Assembly: GCF_016743775.1 (NCBI RefSeq)
Contig: NZ_JAEQMY010000006.1
Span: 1-64,000, forward strand
Direction of reading: 5' to 3'
Length of the DNA stretch: 64,000 bases
Source: Microvirga aerilata
Lineage (GTDB): Bacteria; Pseudomonadota; Alphaproteobacteria; Rhizobiales; Beijerinckiaceae
The translations under genes and the position numbers were made by a program. Of this stretch, positions 49,943-58,934 are shown one piece after another; position 1 is the first letter of the stretch, and every line of letters starts with the position of its first letter. The notes below the pieces were generated by a model. That model saw only the letters and a program-made list of their open reading frames with translations, did no database searches and had not been told where the DNA came from.

Positions 49943-51349
49943 TCAGCCGAAGGTGCGGATATCCACGAAGCGGCCAGCGATCGCCGCCGCCGCCGCCATG
50001 GCGGGCGACACCAGGTGGGTGCGGCCCTTGAAGCCCTGACGGCCCTCGAAGTTGCGGTTCGAGGTGGAGGCGCAGCGCTCGTGGGGCGCCAGGCGGTCCG
50101 CGTTCATGGCCAGGCACATGGAGCAGCCGGGCTCGCGCCAGTCGAAGCCTGCCGCCTTGAAGATCTTGTCCAGGCCCTCGGCCTCCGCCTGCATCTTCAC
50201 GATGCCGGAGCCGGGCACGATCATGGCGCTGACGGTCTCGGCGACCCGCTTGCCCTCGACCACCTTGGCGACCGCCCGCAGATCCTCGATGCGCCCGTTG
50301 GTGCAGGAGCCGATGAACACGCGGTCCAGGGTGATGTCGGTGATCTTCTGGCCGGGGGTCAGGCCCATGTATTCGAGCGCGCGCCACTTGGAGCGGCGCT
50401 TGTTCTCGTCCTGGATGTCGTCCGGGTTCGGCACGACGCCCGCCACCGAGACCACGTCCTCAGGGCTGGTGCCCCAGGTCACGATGGGGGGGAGGCTTGC
50501 GGCATCGAGACGGATCTCCGTGTCGAAGAACGCGCCCTCGTCGGTGCGCAGGCTGTCCCAATAGCGCACGGCCGCATCCCAGGCCTCGCCCTTGGGGGCC
50601 TTGGGGCGGTCCTTGAGGTAGGCATAGGTCTTCTCGTCGGGCGCCACCATGCCGGCGCGGGCACCGCCCTCGATGGCCATGTTGCAGACCGTCATGCGGC
50701 CTTCCATGGACAGGGACCGGATGGCCTCGCCCGCGTATTCGATCACGTGGCCGGTGCCGCCGGCGGTGCCGATCTCGCCGATGATGGCGAGGATGATGTC
50801 CTTGGCGGTGACGCCGGCGGGCAGCTGCCCGTCCACGGTCACGCGCATGTTCTTGGCCTTCTTCTGGATCAGCGTCTGCGTGGCGAGCACGTGCTCCACC
50901 TCGGACGTGCCGATGCCGTGGGCGAGCGACCCGAAGGCGCCATGGGTCGAGGTGTGGCTGTCGCCGCACACGATGGTCATGCCCGGAAGCGTGAAGCCCT
51001 GCTCCGGGCCCACCACGTGCACGATGCCCTGGCGGGTGTCGAGCTCGTTGAAGTACTCGACGCCGAAGTCCTTGGCGTTTTGGGCCAGGGCCGCAACCTG
51101 GGTGGCGGCTTCGGGATCGGCGATGCCTTGCGAGCGGTCGGAGGTCGGCACGTTGTGATCGACCACGGCCAGGGTCTTGTGCGGCTGGCGCACCTGACGA
51201 CCCGTCATGCGCAGGCCCTCGAAGGCCTGCGGGCTCGTCACCTCATGGACGAGGTGGCGGTCGATGTAGAGAAGGCACGTCCCGTCATCCTGCTGATCGA
51301 CGACGTGATCGTCCCAGATCTTGTCATAGAGGGTACGGGCTTTAGCCAT
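49943..51349 (-). CDS. leuC: 3-isopropylmalate dehydratase large subunit
   Basis: A 468-residue aconitase-superfamily catalytic subunit. [4Fe-4S] Cys are in [13 protein letters not shown] and [39 protein letters not shown] is a family signature. Works with LeuD. The 226-base gap upstream includes the rplS terminator; no leader-peptide attenuator was recognised. Confidence 0.98.
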   Translation of the reverse strand: MAKARTLYDKIWDDHVVDQQDDGTCLLYIDRHLVHEVTSPQAFEGLRMTGRQVRQPHKTLAVVDHNVPTSDRSQGIADPEAATQVAALAQNAKDFGVEYFNELDTRQGIVHVVGPEQGFTLPGMTIVCGDSHTSTHGAFGSLAHGIGTSEVEHVLATQTLIQKKAKNMRVTVDGQLPAGVTAKDIILAIIGEIGTAGGTGHVIEYAGEAIRSLSMEGRMTVCNMAIEGGARAGMVAPDEKTYAYLKDRPKAPKGEAWDAAVRYWDSLRTDEGAFFDTEIRLDAASLPPIVTWGTSPEDVVSVAGVVPNPDDIQDENKRRSKWRALEYMGLTPGQKITDITLDRVFIGSCTNGRIEDLRAVAKVVEGKRVAETVSAMIVPGSGIVKMQAEAEGLDKIFKAAGFDWREPGCSMCLAMNADRLAPHERCASTSNRNFEGRQGFKGRTHLVSPAMAAAAAIAGRFVDIRTFG

Positions 51350-51524
51350 GGTTCTCTTCCAACGGTCAAAAAGGGTTGTCCGGCGTGTTTAGCGGGAGAC
51401 GGCCCGAACGAAAAGGTGTCTCGGGCGCGCACCGCCTTTGAAACGATCGCATAGCAGACGCAATGCATCGCGCAATAATATTTTTGGCGCGGGGCGCTTT
51501 CCGCAAAGCTTGCCCCGGAATGCA

Positions 51525-51550
51525 AAAAGCGCGGCCAGAGCCGCGCTTTT
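51525..51550 (-). terminator. Intrinsic terminator of rplS
   Basis: AAAAGCGCGGC, loop TCTG (minus strand), GCCGCGCTTTT followed by TGC; 11-bp stem, 25 bases after the rplS stop. Confidence 0.85.
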
Positions 51551-51575
51551 ATCAAAATTCCGGTTCGACGAAACC

Positions 51576-51965
51576 TTACTCGGCGGCAGCCGGGGTCTCG
51601 GTCTTCTTCTCGGCGCGCTCGGCGATACGGGCCGACTTACCGCGACGGTCGCGCAGGTAGTACAGCTTGGCGCGGCGGACGGCGCCACGGCGCACCACCT
51701 TGATGGACTCGACGTTCGGCGAATAGATCGGGAACACGCGCTCCACGCCTTCGCCGTAGGAGATCTTGCGGACCGTGAAGCTCTCGTGGAGGCCGCCGCC
51801 GGAACGGGCGATGCAGACGCCTTCATAGGCCTGGATACGCGAGCGCTCGCCTTCCTTGACCTTCACGTTCACGATGACGGTGTCGCCGGGCTGGAACTCG
51901 GGAATGGTCTTGGCGAGCTTGGCGATCTGCTCCTGCTCGAGCTGCTGAATGAGGTTCATTGTCAT
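51576..51965 (-). CDS. rplS: 50S ribosomal protein L19
   Basis: A 129-residue L19: [31 protein letters not shown] and [22 protein letters not shown] C-terminus ([14 protein letters not shown]), with a short Ala/Glu tail usual in alphaproteobacteria. L19 normally follows trmD directly; here the lrp and eamA genes lie in between. Confidence 0.98.
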   Translation of the reverse strand: MTMNLIQQLEQEQIAKLAKTIPEFQPGDTVIVNVKVKEGERSRIQAYEGVCIARSGGGLHESFTVRKISYGEGVERVFPIYSPNVESIKVVRRGAVRRAKLYYLRDRRGKSARIAERAEKKTETPAAAE

Positions 51966-52091
51966 ACTCCTGCCGTTGCAAGGTCTTGGAAGCCCAAGCC
52001 TGCTGGATTTCGGCGTCCTGTTTTAAGTTAAGGCCGCGCCTATACAGGAGTTTGGCGGGATTGTCGATGCGGAAATCCAGCCGCCGGGATT

Positions 52092-52568
52092 TTATCCGAT
52101 GGGCGGCTGCCTTCGCTTGACCGGCGACGTCTTGACGATGGAGGTGCTGGTCTGGGCCCGCTGGGCGATCCGCTCCAGGATGGGATCGAGCTCCTCGATG
52201 GAGCGCAGGAGATAGCGGGCGACGAAGCAATCCTCGCCGGTGACCTTGTCGCACTCGACCACCTCGGGGCTCTCGATCAGGAGTCGCTCGACCGCATGCA
52301 GCTGGCCCGGCAGCGGCCGGATGCGAACGATCGCCGTCAGCGTATAGCCTAGGGCTTTCGGGTCGAGCTCGACCGTGTAGGCCTTGACCACCCCGTCCTC
52401 CTCGAGCCGTCGCAGCCGTTCGGCGACGCTTGGGGCCGACAGCCCGACGCTGCGGGCGAGCTCCGCCGTGGGAAGCCTGGCATTGTCGGTGAGGAGGGCG
52501 ATCAGCGCCTGATCCACCTCGTCCAGGGTGAGATTTTTGTTTCTGAGGTTCTTCGCTGAAAGTGCCAT
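52092..52568 (-). CDS. Lrp/AsnC-family transcriptional regulator
   Basis: A 158-residue regulator: winged HTH (LDEVDQALIALLTDNARLPTAELARSVGLSAPSVAERLRRLEEDGVV) and a RAM ligand domain (LTAIVRIRPLPGQLHAVERLL, VTGEDCFVARYLL). Such proteins sense amino acids. It diverges from an EamA-type exporter gene, the usual arrangement for an amino-acid-responsive regulator and its transporter target, and a 12-bp inverted repeat lies between them. Confidence 0.95.
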   Translation of the reverse strand: MALSAKNLRNKNLTLDEVDQALIALLTDNARLPTAELARSVGLSAPSVAERLRRLEEDGVVKAYTVELDPKALGYTLTAIVRIRPLPGQLHAVERLLIESPEVVECDKVTGEDCFVARYLLRSIEELDPILERIAQRAQTSTSIVKTSPVKRRQPPIG

Positions 52569-52576
52569 TGCTTCGA

Positions 52577-52626
52577 AGGTGAAAAGCCGGTTCCGTTTTC
52601 GAACACTAAGGTACGGCCTTTCACCT
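52577..52626. promoter_or_regulatory. Inverted repeat in the lrp-eamA intergenic region (putative operator)
   Basis: AGGTGAAAAGCC (52577-52588) and GGCCTTTCACCT (52615-52626) match as an inverted repeat in 11 of 12 positions. Arms are 26 bases apart, suited to an Lrp/AsnC octamer. They lie inside the 97-base gap between the two divergent starts. Confidence 0.55.
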
Positions 52627-52665
52627 GGAAGATAAAGTTCTGCCCTCATTCAACGAGGTGCAGCC

Positions 52666-53574
52666 ATGAAACGGCCATTGAGGCTTTCCGGACGGTTGGA
52701 GATGATCATCGCGATGGCGCTGTCGGGCACCATCGGGTTCTTCGTGGTCGAGTCCCAACAGAGCGTCTGGAATGTGGTGTTCTTCCGCTGCCTGTTCGGC
52801 GCCATGAGCCTGTTCTTGTATTGCTGGGCCAAGGGCCTGCTCGTGCCCTGGCGCTTCTCCACGCGCACCCTCTCGCTCGCGCTCCTGAGCGGGGCTGCCA
52901 TCGTGCTGAACTGGGTGCTGCTGTTTTCCTCCTACGGCCATGCGTCGATCTCGATTGCAACGGCCGTCTACAACACCCAGCCCTTCTTCCTCATCCTTCT
53001 CGGCATGATCCTGTTCGGCGAGCGGCCGACGGCCGATGCCCTGGGCTTCATTGCGCTAGCCTTCATCGGGCTTCTGATGGTGACGCAGATCGAATCCGGC
53101 AGCACGGCCTGGACGGGCGGCTATATCGTCGGGCTCGTTCAGGCCTTAAGCGCAGCTTTCCTCTACGCGGTGGCCTCCGTGATCATCAAGCGCCTCAAGG
53201 GGGTTCCGCCGCACCTGATCGCCTTGGTCCAGGCAGTTCTCGGAACCCTGATGCTTCTGCCGCTTGCCGACTTCTCCAGGCTGCCGATGGAGACTGCCCA
53301 ATGGGCCTACCTGCTGGCGCTCGGGGTGGTTCACACCTGCATCATGTACATTTTCCTGTACTCAGCGCTTCAGAACCTGCCGACGCCGGTGATCGCGGTG
53401 CTATCCTTCACCTATCCGGCGGTCGCCATCCTGGTGGATTTCATCGCCTATGGCCGCGACCTGTCCTTGAACCAGTGGAGCGGCATCGTGCTGATCCTGC
53501 TCGGCAGTGCCGGGGTCAATCTCAAGTGGCGGCTTGGGTTGAGCAAATCGCCCGGCAATGCCGCCGCGCACTAG
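52666..53574 (+). CDS. EamA/DMT-family transporter
   Basis: A 302-residue, ten-helix transporter with two EamA repeats (IIAMALSGTIGFFVVES... and IVGLVQALSAAFLYAVASV...). The family exports amino acids and other metabolites. Divergent from the lrp-type gene, which probably controls it. It converges on trmD with a two-base gap. Confidence 0.93.
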   Translation: MKRPLRLSGRLEMIIAMALSGTIGFFVVESQQSVWNVVFFRCLFGAMSLFLYCWAKGLLVPWRFSTRTLSLALLSGAAIVLNWVLLFSSYGHASISIATAVYNTQPFFLILLGMILFGERPTADALGFIALAFIGLLMVTQIESGSTAWTGGYIVGLVQALSAAFLYAVASVIIKRLKGVPPHLIALVQAVLGTLMLLPLADFSRLPMETAQWAYLLALGVVHTCIMYIFLYSALQNLPTPVIAVLSFTYPAVAILVDFIAYGRDLSLNQWSGIVLILLGSAGVNLKWRLGLSKSPGNAAAH

Positions 53575-53576
53575 TT

Positions 53577-54260
53577 CTACCGCTCCAGCAGGTCCGGCCG
53601 CCGCTCCCGGGTGATCCGCTCCGATTCCTGGCGCCGCCAGCGCTGGATCATCGCATGGTTGCCGGAGAGCAGCACGTCGGGAATAGAGCGGCCCTCCCAT
53701 TCGCGGGGGCGTGTGTAATGCGGGTATTCGAGGCGGTTCGCCTCGAAGCTTTCCTCGGTGCCGGAGGCCTCCTTGCCCATGACGCCGGGCAAGAGCCGCA
53801 CGCAGGCGTCGAGCACGATCATCGCGGCCATCTCGCCGCCGGAGAGCACGTAGTCGCCGATCGACACTTCCTGGAGGCCGCGGCCCTCGATGACGCGCTC
53901 GTCCACGCCTTCGAAGCGGCCGCAGACGATCACGACGCCGGGACCCGCCGCGAGTTCGCGCGCAAAGGCTTGCGTGAGTGGCTGACCCCGCGGGCTCATG
54001 AGCAGTTTCGGCCGGGGATCGTTCTCAGGAACGTTCGCGTCGATGGCTTGGCCAAGCACGTCGCAGCGAAGCACCATGCCGGGACCGCCGCCGGCGGGCG
54101 TATCGTCGACGACGCGGTGACGGCCGAGCCCATGGTCGCGGATGTTCCGGGCCGCGAGCGACCAGACGCCCCGCGCGAGCGCATCGCCCGACAGGGACAT
54201 GCCGAGGGGGCCTGGGAACATGTCGGGGTAAAGGGTCAGGATGGTGGCGTCGAAACTCAC
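53577..54260 (-). CDS. trmD: tRNA (guanine-N1)-methyltransferase (m1G37)
   Basis: A 227-residue SPOUT methylase. Knot motifs: [47 protein letters not shown] and [12 protein letters not shown]. It prevents +1 frameshifting by methylating G37. The GTG start at 54260 overlaps the rimM stop (GTGA), so translation is coupled. Confidence 0.97.
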   Translation of the reverse strand: MSFDATILTLYPDMFPGPLGMSLSGDALARGVWSLAARNIRDHGLGRHRVVDDTPAGGGPGMVLRCDVLGQAIDANVPENDPRPKLLMSPRGQPLTQAFARELAAGPGVVIVCGRFEGVDERVIEGRGLQEVSIGDYVLSGGEMAAMIVLDACVRLLPGVMGKEASGTEESFEANRLEYPHYTRPREWEGRSIPDVLLSGNHAMIQRWRRQESERITRERRPDLLER

Positions 54261-55009
54261 GCCTCGTCCTCAGGCTCGGATTTGGCAGGCTCGAAAAAAT
54301 CGTCCGGAGGAACGGCTACGATGCGTTTTGCCGAAATATCGACGTGGGGCACGAAGGCCTTGGTGAAGGGCAGCAGGGCGGTTGGGCCGTTCGGCATGGG
54401 GGCGATCTCCAGAAGATCGCCGCCGCCGTAATTGGGAACGTCGACCACGGTGCCGATAGCCTCGCCGGCCTCGTTCTGGACGGTGAGACCGATCAGGTCC
54501 GCGAGCAGGAACTCATCCTCCTCGTCCGGGAGCGGGAGCTTGCTCCGTTCCAGATAGACCTGCACCCGGTTGAGGGCCTCGGCGGCCTCACGGGTTGTGA
54601 CGCCATCGACCTGCGCGACGAGCATATCCGTTGCGGCGCCGGGCGCGGGCCGCACCCCTTTCAGGGTCAGCAGCCGACCATTGGCGGCGATCAGCGGCCT
54701 GTAGCCGGCAAGCGCCTGCGGGTCGCCCGTATAGGATTTCAGCCGCACCTCGCCCTTCAGGCCCTGGGCACGGCCGAACTCGCCCACGAGGACGAGGTCG
54801 CCTCGCTGCGCCGGAGAGACACCTCCTCCCCCTTGTTGGGAGGAGATGGAGGTGGGGGTGCTGGCGCCATGGTCGGTTGCCTTGACGCCAGCACCCCCAC
54901 CCCTGCCCTGCCCCGACGCAAGCCGGTTGTTCCCGGTTTGCGTATCCTTTGACGGATCCTGGGGGAGGGATGAGGTGGAGCGTTGTTGGAAACGCTCCTT
55001 CTTCGTCAT
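54257..55009 (-). CDS. rimM: 16S rRNA processing protein RimM with a repeat-derived N-terminal extension
   Basis: The conserved RimM core starts only near residue 71 ([23 protein letters not shown]) and runs to the PRC-barrel region ([33 protein letters not shown]) at the C-terminus. The 70 residues before it are Ser/Gly/Thr-rich, and residues about 37-63 are encoded by a palindromic repeat (54823-54901). ATG 55009 is five bases after the rpsP stop and no in-frame start lies nearer to the core, so the extension is probably translated. RimM helps 30S maturation. Confidence 0.92.
   Translation of the reverse strand: MTKKERFQQRSTSSLPQDPSKDTQTGNNRLASGQGRGGGAGVKATDHGASTPTSISSQQGGGGVSPAQRGDLVLVGEFGRAQGLKGEVRLKSYTGDPQALAGYRPLIAANGRLLTLKGVRPAPGAATDMLVAQVDGVTTREAAEALNRVQVYLERSKLPLPDEEDEFLLADLIGLTVQNEAGEAIGTVVDVPNYGGGDLLEIAPMPNGPTALLPFTKAFVPHVDISAKRIVAVPPDDFFEPAKSEPEDEA
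54823..54901. repeat. Composite palindromic repeat inside the rimM coding sequence
   Basis: GGTGGGGGTGCTGGCG (54851-54866) pairs perfectly (16 bp) with CGCCAGCACCCCCACC (54886-54901); CTCCTCCC/GGGAGGAG flank it at 54823-54845. Same architecture as 23108-23212. Confidence 0.88.
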
Positions 55010-55014
55010 GGTGC

Positions 55015-55377
55015 TTACGCAGCCTCGCCTTCGGAGCCTGCAGCCGCAGCGGCAGCCCGTGCGTCGGCGCGCTCCTGGGACTTCTTGCCGGGCACGGCCT
55101 TCTGCGGGTTGCTGCGGGCCGGGCGCTTCATGAGGCCGGCGTTGTCGAGGAAGCGCAGGACGCGGTCGGTGGGCTGAGCGCCTTTGGCGAGCCAAGCCTG
55201 GATCTTCTCGACTTCGAGAACGACGCGGCCGGCGTCATCCTTCGGCTTCATCGGGTCGTAGGTGCCGACCTTCTCGATGAAACGGCCATCGCGCGGGGAG
55301 CGCGAGTCGGCGACGACGATGCGGTAGTAAGGACGCTTCTTGGCACCACCACGGGTGAGACGGATCTTCAGGGACAT
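55015..55377 (-). CDS. rpsP: 30S ribosomal protein S16
   Basis: A 120-residue S16: [41 protein letters not shown], and a C-terminal Ala/Glu-rich tail ([14 protein letters not shown]) common in alphaproteobacteria. In the ffh-rpsP-rimM-trmD order, a conserved operon. Confidence 0.98.
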   Translation of the reverse strand: MSLKIRLTRGGAKKRPYYRIVVADSRSPRDGRFIEKVGTYDPMKPKDDAGRVVLEVEKIQAWLAKGAQPTDRVLRFLDNAGLMKRPARSNPQKAVPGKKSQERADARAAAAAAGSEGEAA

Positions 55378-55386
55378 TTTATTCTC

Positions 55387-55656
55387 CTAGTGTTTAGGCT
55401 TTTCACCAAATTCGCTGATCAGGCGTTCGATAGAGGATTCATCCTCCAGGTCACCCGTGGACCGAAGCACTTCCACATTGGTCATGCCGTCCTCGAGCAG
55501 ATCAATCTCCCAGTATGCACCGGGAACACGGGCGAGAACGGTGATCCCGTCCTCTCGAAAGAGGCGGATTTCGTTCCAGATTTCCGCATCTTCCAATCTC
55601 TTTGACAGCGCGTGAGCGCGCTGAAGAAGCTCAGCAGCTGTCATCCTAAAACTCAC
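55387..55656 (-). CDS. Small hypothetical protein between ffh and rpsP
   Basis: 89 residues, acidic, with a helical N-terminus (MTAAELLQRAHALSKRLED) and a short beta-rich part (EIRLFREDGITVLARV). GTG 55656 overlaps the ffh stop (GTGA) and has GGGAAGAAGAA before it; ATG 55644 is an alternative. No family recognised; possibly acquired, since ffh and rpsP are usually adjacent. Confidence 0.65.
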   Translation of the reverse strand: MSFRMTAAELLQRAHALSKRLEDAEIWNEIRLFREDGITVLARVPGAYWEIDLLEDGMTNVEVLRSTGDLEDESSIERLISEFGEKPKH

Positions 55657-57203
55657 TTCTTCTTCCCGAACGGGAGGCTGCCGATGCCGGGAAAACCCGG
55701 GATCTTGCCTCCGCCGAGTCCGGGCAGGCCCGGCACGCCCTTCGGCATGGACGGAAGACCGCCCGCGCCACCGGGGAAGTCGGGCAGCTTGCCGCCCATC
55801 TGCTTCTGCAGGGCCTCGATCTGCTCCGGCGTCGGCTGGGGCATGCCGCCACCGCCGCCGATGCCGAACATCTTGCCGAGCTGGCCCGCCATGCCCTTGC
55901 CCTTGCCGCCGCCCATCATCTTCATGACGTCGGCCATCTGGCGGTGCATCTTGAGGAGCTTGTTGATCTCCTCGACCTTGGCGCCCGCACCCGCCGCGAT
56001 GCGCTTCTTGCGCGATGCCTTCAGGATGTCCGGGTTGCGGCGCTCGGCCGGCGTCATGGAGTCGATGAGGGCGCGCTGGCGCTTGATGATGCGGTCGTCG
56101 AGATTGGCGTTTTCCAGCTGCGCCTTCATCTTGGCCACGCCCGGGAGCATGCCCATCATGCCGGAAAGGCCGCCGATCTTTTCCATCTGGGCCAGCTGGT
56201 CGCGCAGGTCCTCCAGGTCGAACTTGCCCTTGCGCATCTTCTCGGCCATGCGCTGAGCCTGCGCCTGATCGAAGTTCTCGGCGGCCTTTTCGACGAGCGA
56301 GACGATGTCGCCCATGCCGAGGATGCGGTTGGCGACACGCGAGGGGTGGAACTCCTCCAGCGCATCGACCTTTTCGCCCGTGCCGATGAGCTTGATCGGC
56401 TTGCCCGTCACGGCGCGCATCGAGAGCGAGGCGCCGCCGCGGGCATCGCCGTCCATGCGGGTCAGCACGATGCCGGTGACGCCCAGCCTCTGGTCGAAGG
56501 CGCGGGCCGTGTTGACCGCGTCCTGGCCGGTGAGCGCATCGGCGACGAGCAGCACCTCATGCGGGCCCGTGGCGGCGCGCACTTCCGCCGCCTCCACCAT
56601 CAGGGCCTCGTCCACGGTAACGCGGCCGGCTGTGTCGAGCATCACCACGTCGTAGCCGCCAAGGCGCGCGGCTTCCATGGCGCGCCGGGCGATCTGCACC
56701 GCCGTCTGGCCGGCCACGATGGGAAGCGTATCGACGCCCACCTGCTTGCCGAGAACCGCGAGCTGCTCCTGGGCCGCCGGACGGCGGGTATCGAGGGAGG
56801 CCATGAGCACGCGCCGCTTGTCGCGGTCGGTCAGGCGCTTGGCGATCTTGGCGGTGGTCGTCGTCTTGCCCGAGCCCTGCAGGCCGACCATGAGGATGCC
56901 CACCGGCGGGGCCGCGTTGAGGCTGATGACCTCGGCGTCCGCGCCCAGCATCTCCACGAGCTGGTCGTGGACGATCTTGACCACCTGCTGGCCGGGAGAA
57001 ACGGATTTGACGACCTCGGCGCCGACTGCGCGGGCCCGCACCTTGTCGGTGAAGGAGCGCACCACCTCGAGGGCCACGTCCGCCTCGAGCAGGGCGCGGC
57101 GAACCTCGCGCAGGGCCGCGTTCACATCCTCCTCGGTGAGAGCGCCGCGGCGCGTCAGCCCGTTGAGGATATTGGAAAGCTTATCGGAAAGGCCTTCGAA
57201 CAT
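55653..57203 (-). CDS. ffh: Signal recognition particle protein Ffh
   Basis: A 516-residue SRP GTPase from ATG 57203. NG domain: GLQGSGKTTTTAKIA (P-loop), DTAGR, TRMDGDARGG, GTGEK; the M domain (about 320-445) is Met-rich, followed by a Gly/Pro/Met tail (GGGGGMPQPTPEQIEALQ, GGLPSMPKGVPG). It binds 4.5S RNA and signal sequences to deliver membrane proteins to FtsY. The 4.5S RNA gene is not in this window. Confidence 0.98.
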   Translation of the reverse strand: MFEGLSDKLSNILNGLTRRGALTEEDVNAALREVRRALLEADVALEVVRSFTDKVRARAVGAEVVKSVSPGQQVVKIVHDQLVEMLGADAEVISLNAAPPVGILMVGLQGSGKTTTTAKIAKRLTDRDKRRVLMASLDTRRPAAQEQLAVLGKQVGVDTLPIVAGQTAVQIARRAMEAARLGGYDVVMLDTAGRVTVDEALMVEAAEVRAATGPHEVLLVADALTGQDAVNTARAFDQRLGVTGIVLTRMDGDARGGASLSMRAVTGKPIKLIGTGEKVDALEEFHPSRVANRILGMGDIVSLVEKAAENFDQAQAQRMAEKMRKGKFDLEDLRDQLAQMEKIGGLSGMMGMLPGVAKMKAQLENANLDDRIIKRQRALIDSMTPAERRNPDILKASRKKRIAAGAGAKVEEINKLLKMHRQMADVMKMMGGGKGKGMAGQLGKMFGIGGGGGMPQPTPEQIEALQKQMGGKLPDFPGGAGGLPSMPKGVPGLPGLGGGKIPGFPGIGSLPFGKKK

Positions 57204-57205
57204 GA

Positions 57206-57421
57206 TCAATCAATTCCTCTTGCGATGAGCGGTACATCGCGATCGCTGAGGGATTTTTCAAAGTGGTCGATCGCCGCCTTGAACTTGTCGCGGCAGTCCG
57301 GATTGCAGAAGCCGACGACCTCGCCCCGGTAAAGGGTGAGAGAATCCGCCGCGATCGGCTTTCCCGACCACGGGCAGGTCTCGTTGACCGCGTCCTCGAT
57401 GCGCAATGTGCTGTTCGACAT
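57206..57421 (-). CDS. Small YHS-like zinc-binding protein
   Basis: A 71-residue protein with the metal pattern ETCPWSGKPI ... GFCNPDCRDKF (Cys at three or four positions), a YHS/TRASH-like fold. AAAGAGGACGAAGG precedes the ATG. Its end is two bases before the ffh start (TGATCATG). Sometimes mislabelled glutathione S-transferase. Role unknown. Confidence 0.82.
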   Translation of the reverse strand: MSNSTLRIEDAVNETCPWSGKPIAADSLTLYRGEVVGFCNPDCRDKFKAAIDHFEKSLSDRDVPLIARGID

Positions 57422-57869
57422 CCTTCGTCCTCTTTCGTCGTGACCGGGCTTATTCTGGTCGCGACGGCGTAGGGGAAACCCAAATGGAAGCGCGCCCGAG
57501 GGCGCATCGCGCTGTCGGACGTTGACCTCCAGCCTCTCGGGCTGGTCGGCGGCTCAAAAGGGCTCGCTCTACAGATTTGCGGTCAGCGCTTAAGGGAAAG
57601 GAGCGCAAGAGTCAAGAATAAGCCCGAAGATCTGGAGTCCCCGGGGCGCGGGCACCGTCATCCCGGACGACGCGCAGCGAAGATCCGGGATCGTGTTCAG
57701 GACAAAGCACCGTTCTCGTCTTGCGATCCCGGATCGTCTTTGGCGTCCGGGACGCCGTTATACTCGGTTGCGTTCGAACCCTTGCCGCTTCGAACCCTTG
57801 CCGATCTGCCCTCCCATCCCCACGCTTAAAGCTTCGCCGAGGAATCCTGCTCCGAGGAACCCTGCTCTC
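57422..57869. other. 448-base gap: palindromic repeats and tandem duplications, no gene
   Basis: 57656-57765 holds GTCATCCCGGA-type palindromes with GATCCGGGATCG and GATCCCGGATCG arms; 57773-57804 and 57837-57866 are tandem duplications leading into the MBL-fold gene. No ORF with credible codon use. Confidence 0.75.
57773..57866. repeat. Two tandem duplications in the MBL-fold gene leader
   Basis: TTCGAACCCTTGCCG(C/A) twice with a 16-base period (57773-57804), and CCGAGGAA(T/C)CCTGCT twice with a 15-base period (57837-57866). The second pair duplicates the GAGGAA ribosome site directly before the ATG at 57870. Confidence 0.9.
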
Positions 57870-58934
57870 ATGAATCGCCGCACCCTTCTCAAGGCCTTGG
57901 GCCTTCCCGTCATTGCCGCTACCGGAGCCCTGGGCTGGATGACCGCTGCGCGCTCGAGGAACCGCTACTACGAAGGCCCGGTGACGGATCATTTCGACGG
58001 GGTGCGGTTCTTCTCGCCGGGCCAGCCGCAGGACAAGGGATTTACGGAGCTTCTCCGCTGGCAGCTCGGCGGCGGGCGCAAGGACTGGCCGGACAGTTTC
58101 CCGAGTCCCTTCCGGGACAAGCCCCCGGCCGAGGTCCAGGGCCTGCGAACGGCGCTGATCGGCCACGCCTCGTTTCTGATCCAGGTGGCAGGCCTCAACA
58201 TCCTCACCGATCCGGTGCTGTCCGAGCGGGCGAGCCCCGTCTCCTTCGCCGGCCCCAAGCGGGTCAACCCGCCGGGCATCGCCTTCGAGGACCTGCCGCC
58301 GATCCATGTGGTGCTGATCACCCACAACCATTACGACCATCTCGACACCGACACCCTGGGAAGGCTCTGGCAGCGAGACCGCCCGAAGATCGTGGCGCCC
58401 CTCGGCAACGACGCGGTGATCCAGGCCGAGCATCCCGAGATCCCGGTCGAGACGCGGGACTGGGGCGGGTCCGTCGATCTGGGCAATGGCGTCACCGCTC
58501 ACTTCGAGCCCGCCTATCACTGGTCGGCGCGGGGCATCAACGACCGGCGCATGGCGCTCTGGTGCGCCTATGTGCTCACCACGCCGGCAGGCACGATCTA
58601 CCACATCGGCGATACGGGCTTCGGCGACGGCAAGATTTTCCACCGCGTTCGCGAGCGCTTCGGCAAGCCCCGCCTCGCCCACCTGCCCATCGGCGCCTAT
58701 GAGCCGCGATGGTTCATGGAGCCGCAGCACATGAACCCCGAGGATGCCGTGAAGGTGCTGGGCATCGTCGAGGCCGAGCAGGCGCTGGGCCACCATTGGG
58801 GCACGTTCCGGCTCACCAACGAGGGCGTCGACGAGCCGCCGCAGGAGCTGGCGGCGGCGCTCCAGGCGGCGGGGATCCCGCCTGAGCGTTTCAGGGCGCT
58901 GAGGCCTGGCGAGGCATGGGCGCCGTCGGACTAA
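57870..58934 (+). CDS. MBL-fold metallohydrolase (UlaG/NAPE-PLD-like)
   Basis: 354 residues: a short membrane-anchor or signal segment (LLKALGLPVIAATGALGW), then a beta-lactamase fold with HNHYDHLD (HxHxDH), a distal His in EPAYHWSARG, and GDTGFGDG carrying the metal Asp. Closest to NAPE-PLD/UlaG-type hydrolases acting on phosphate or amide esters; substrate unknown. Its 3' end overlaps the convergent HAD gene by 44 bases. Confidence 0.9.
   Translation: MNRRTLLKALGLPVIAATGALGWMTAARSRNRYYEGPVTDHFDGVRFFSPGQPQDKGFTELLRWQLGGGRKDWPDSFPSPFRDKPPAEVQGLRTALIGHASFLIQVAGLNILTDPVLSERASPVSFAGPKRVNPPGIAFEDLPPIHVVLITHNHYDHLDTDTLGRLWQRDRPKIVAPLGNDAVIQAEHPEIPVETRDWGGSVDLGNGVTAHFEPAYHWSARGINDRRMALWCAYVLTTPAGTIYHIGDTGFGDGKIFHRVRERFGKPRLAHLPIGAYEPRWFMEPQHMNPEDAVKVLGIVEAEQALGHHWGTFRLTNEGVDEPPQELAAALQAAGIPPERFRALRPGEAWAPSD

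Noticed and set aside
51350..51524. Leucine attenuator or leader peptide upstream of leuC
   Set aside because: No Leu-rich short ORF or paired terminator/antiterminator stems were found in the 226-base gap apart from the rplS terminator.
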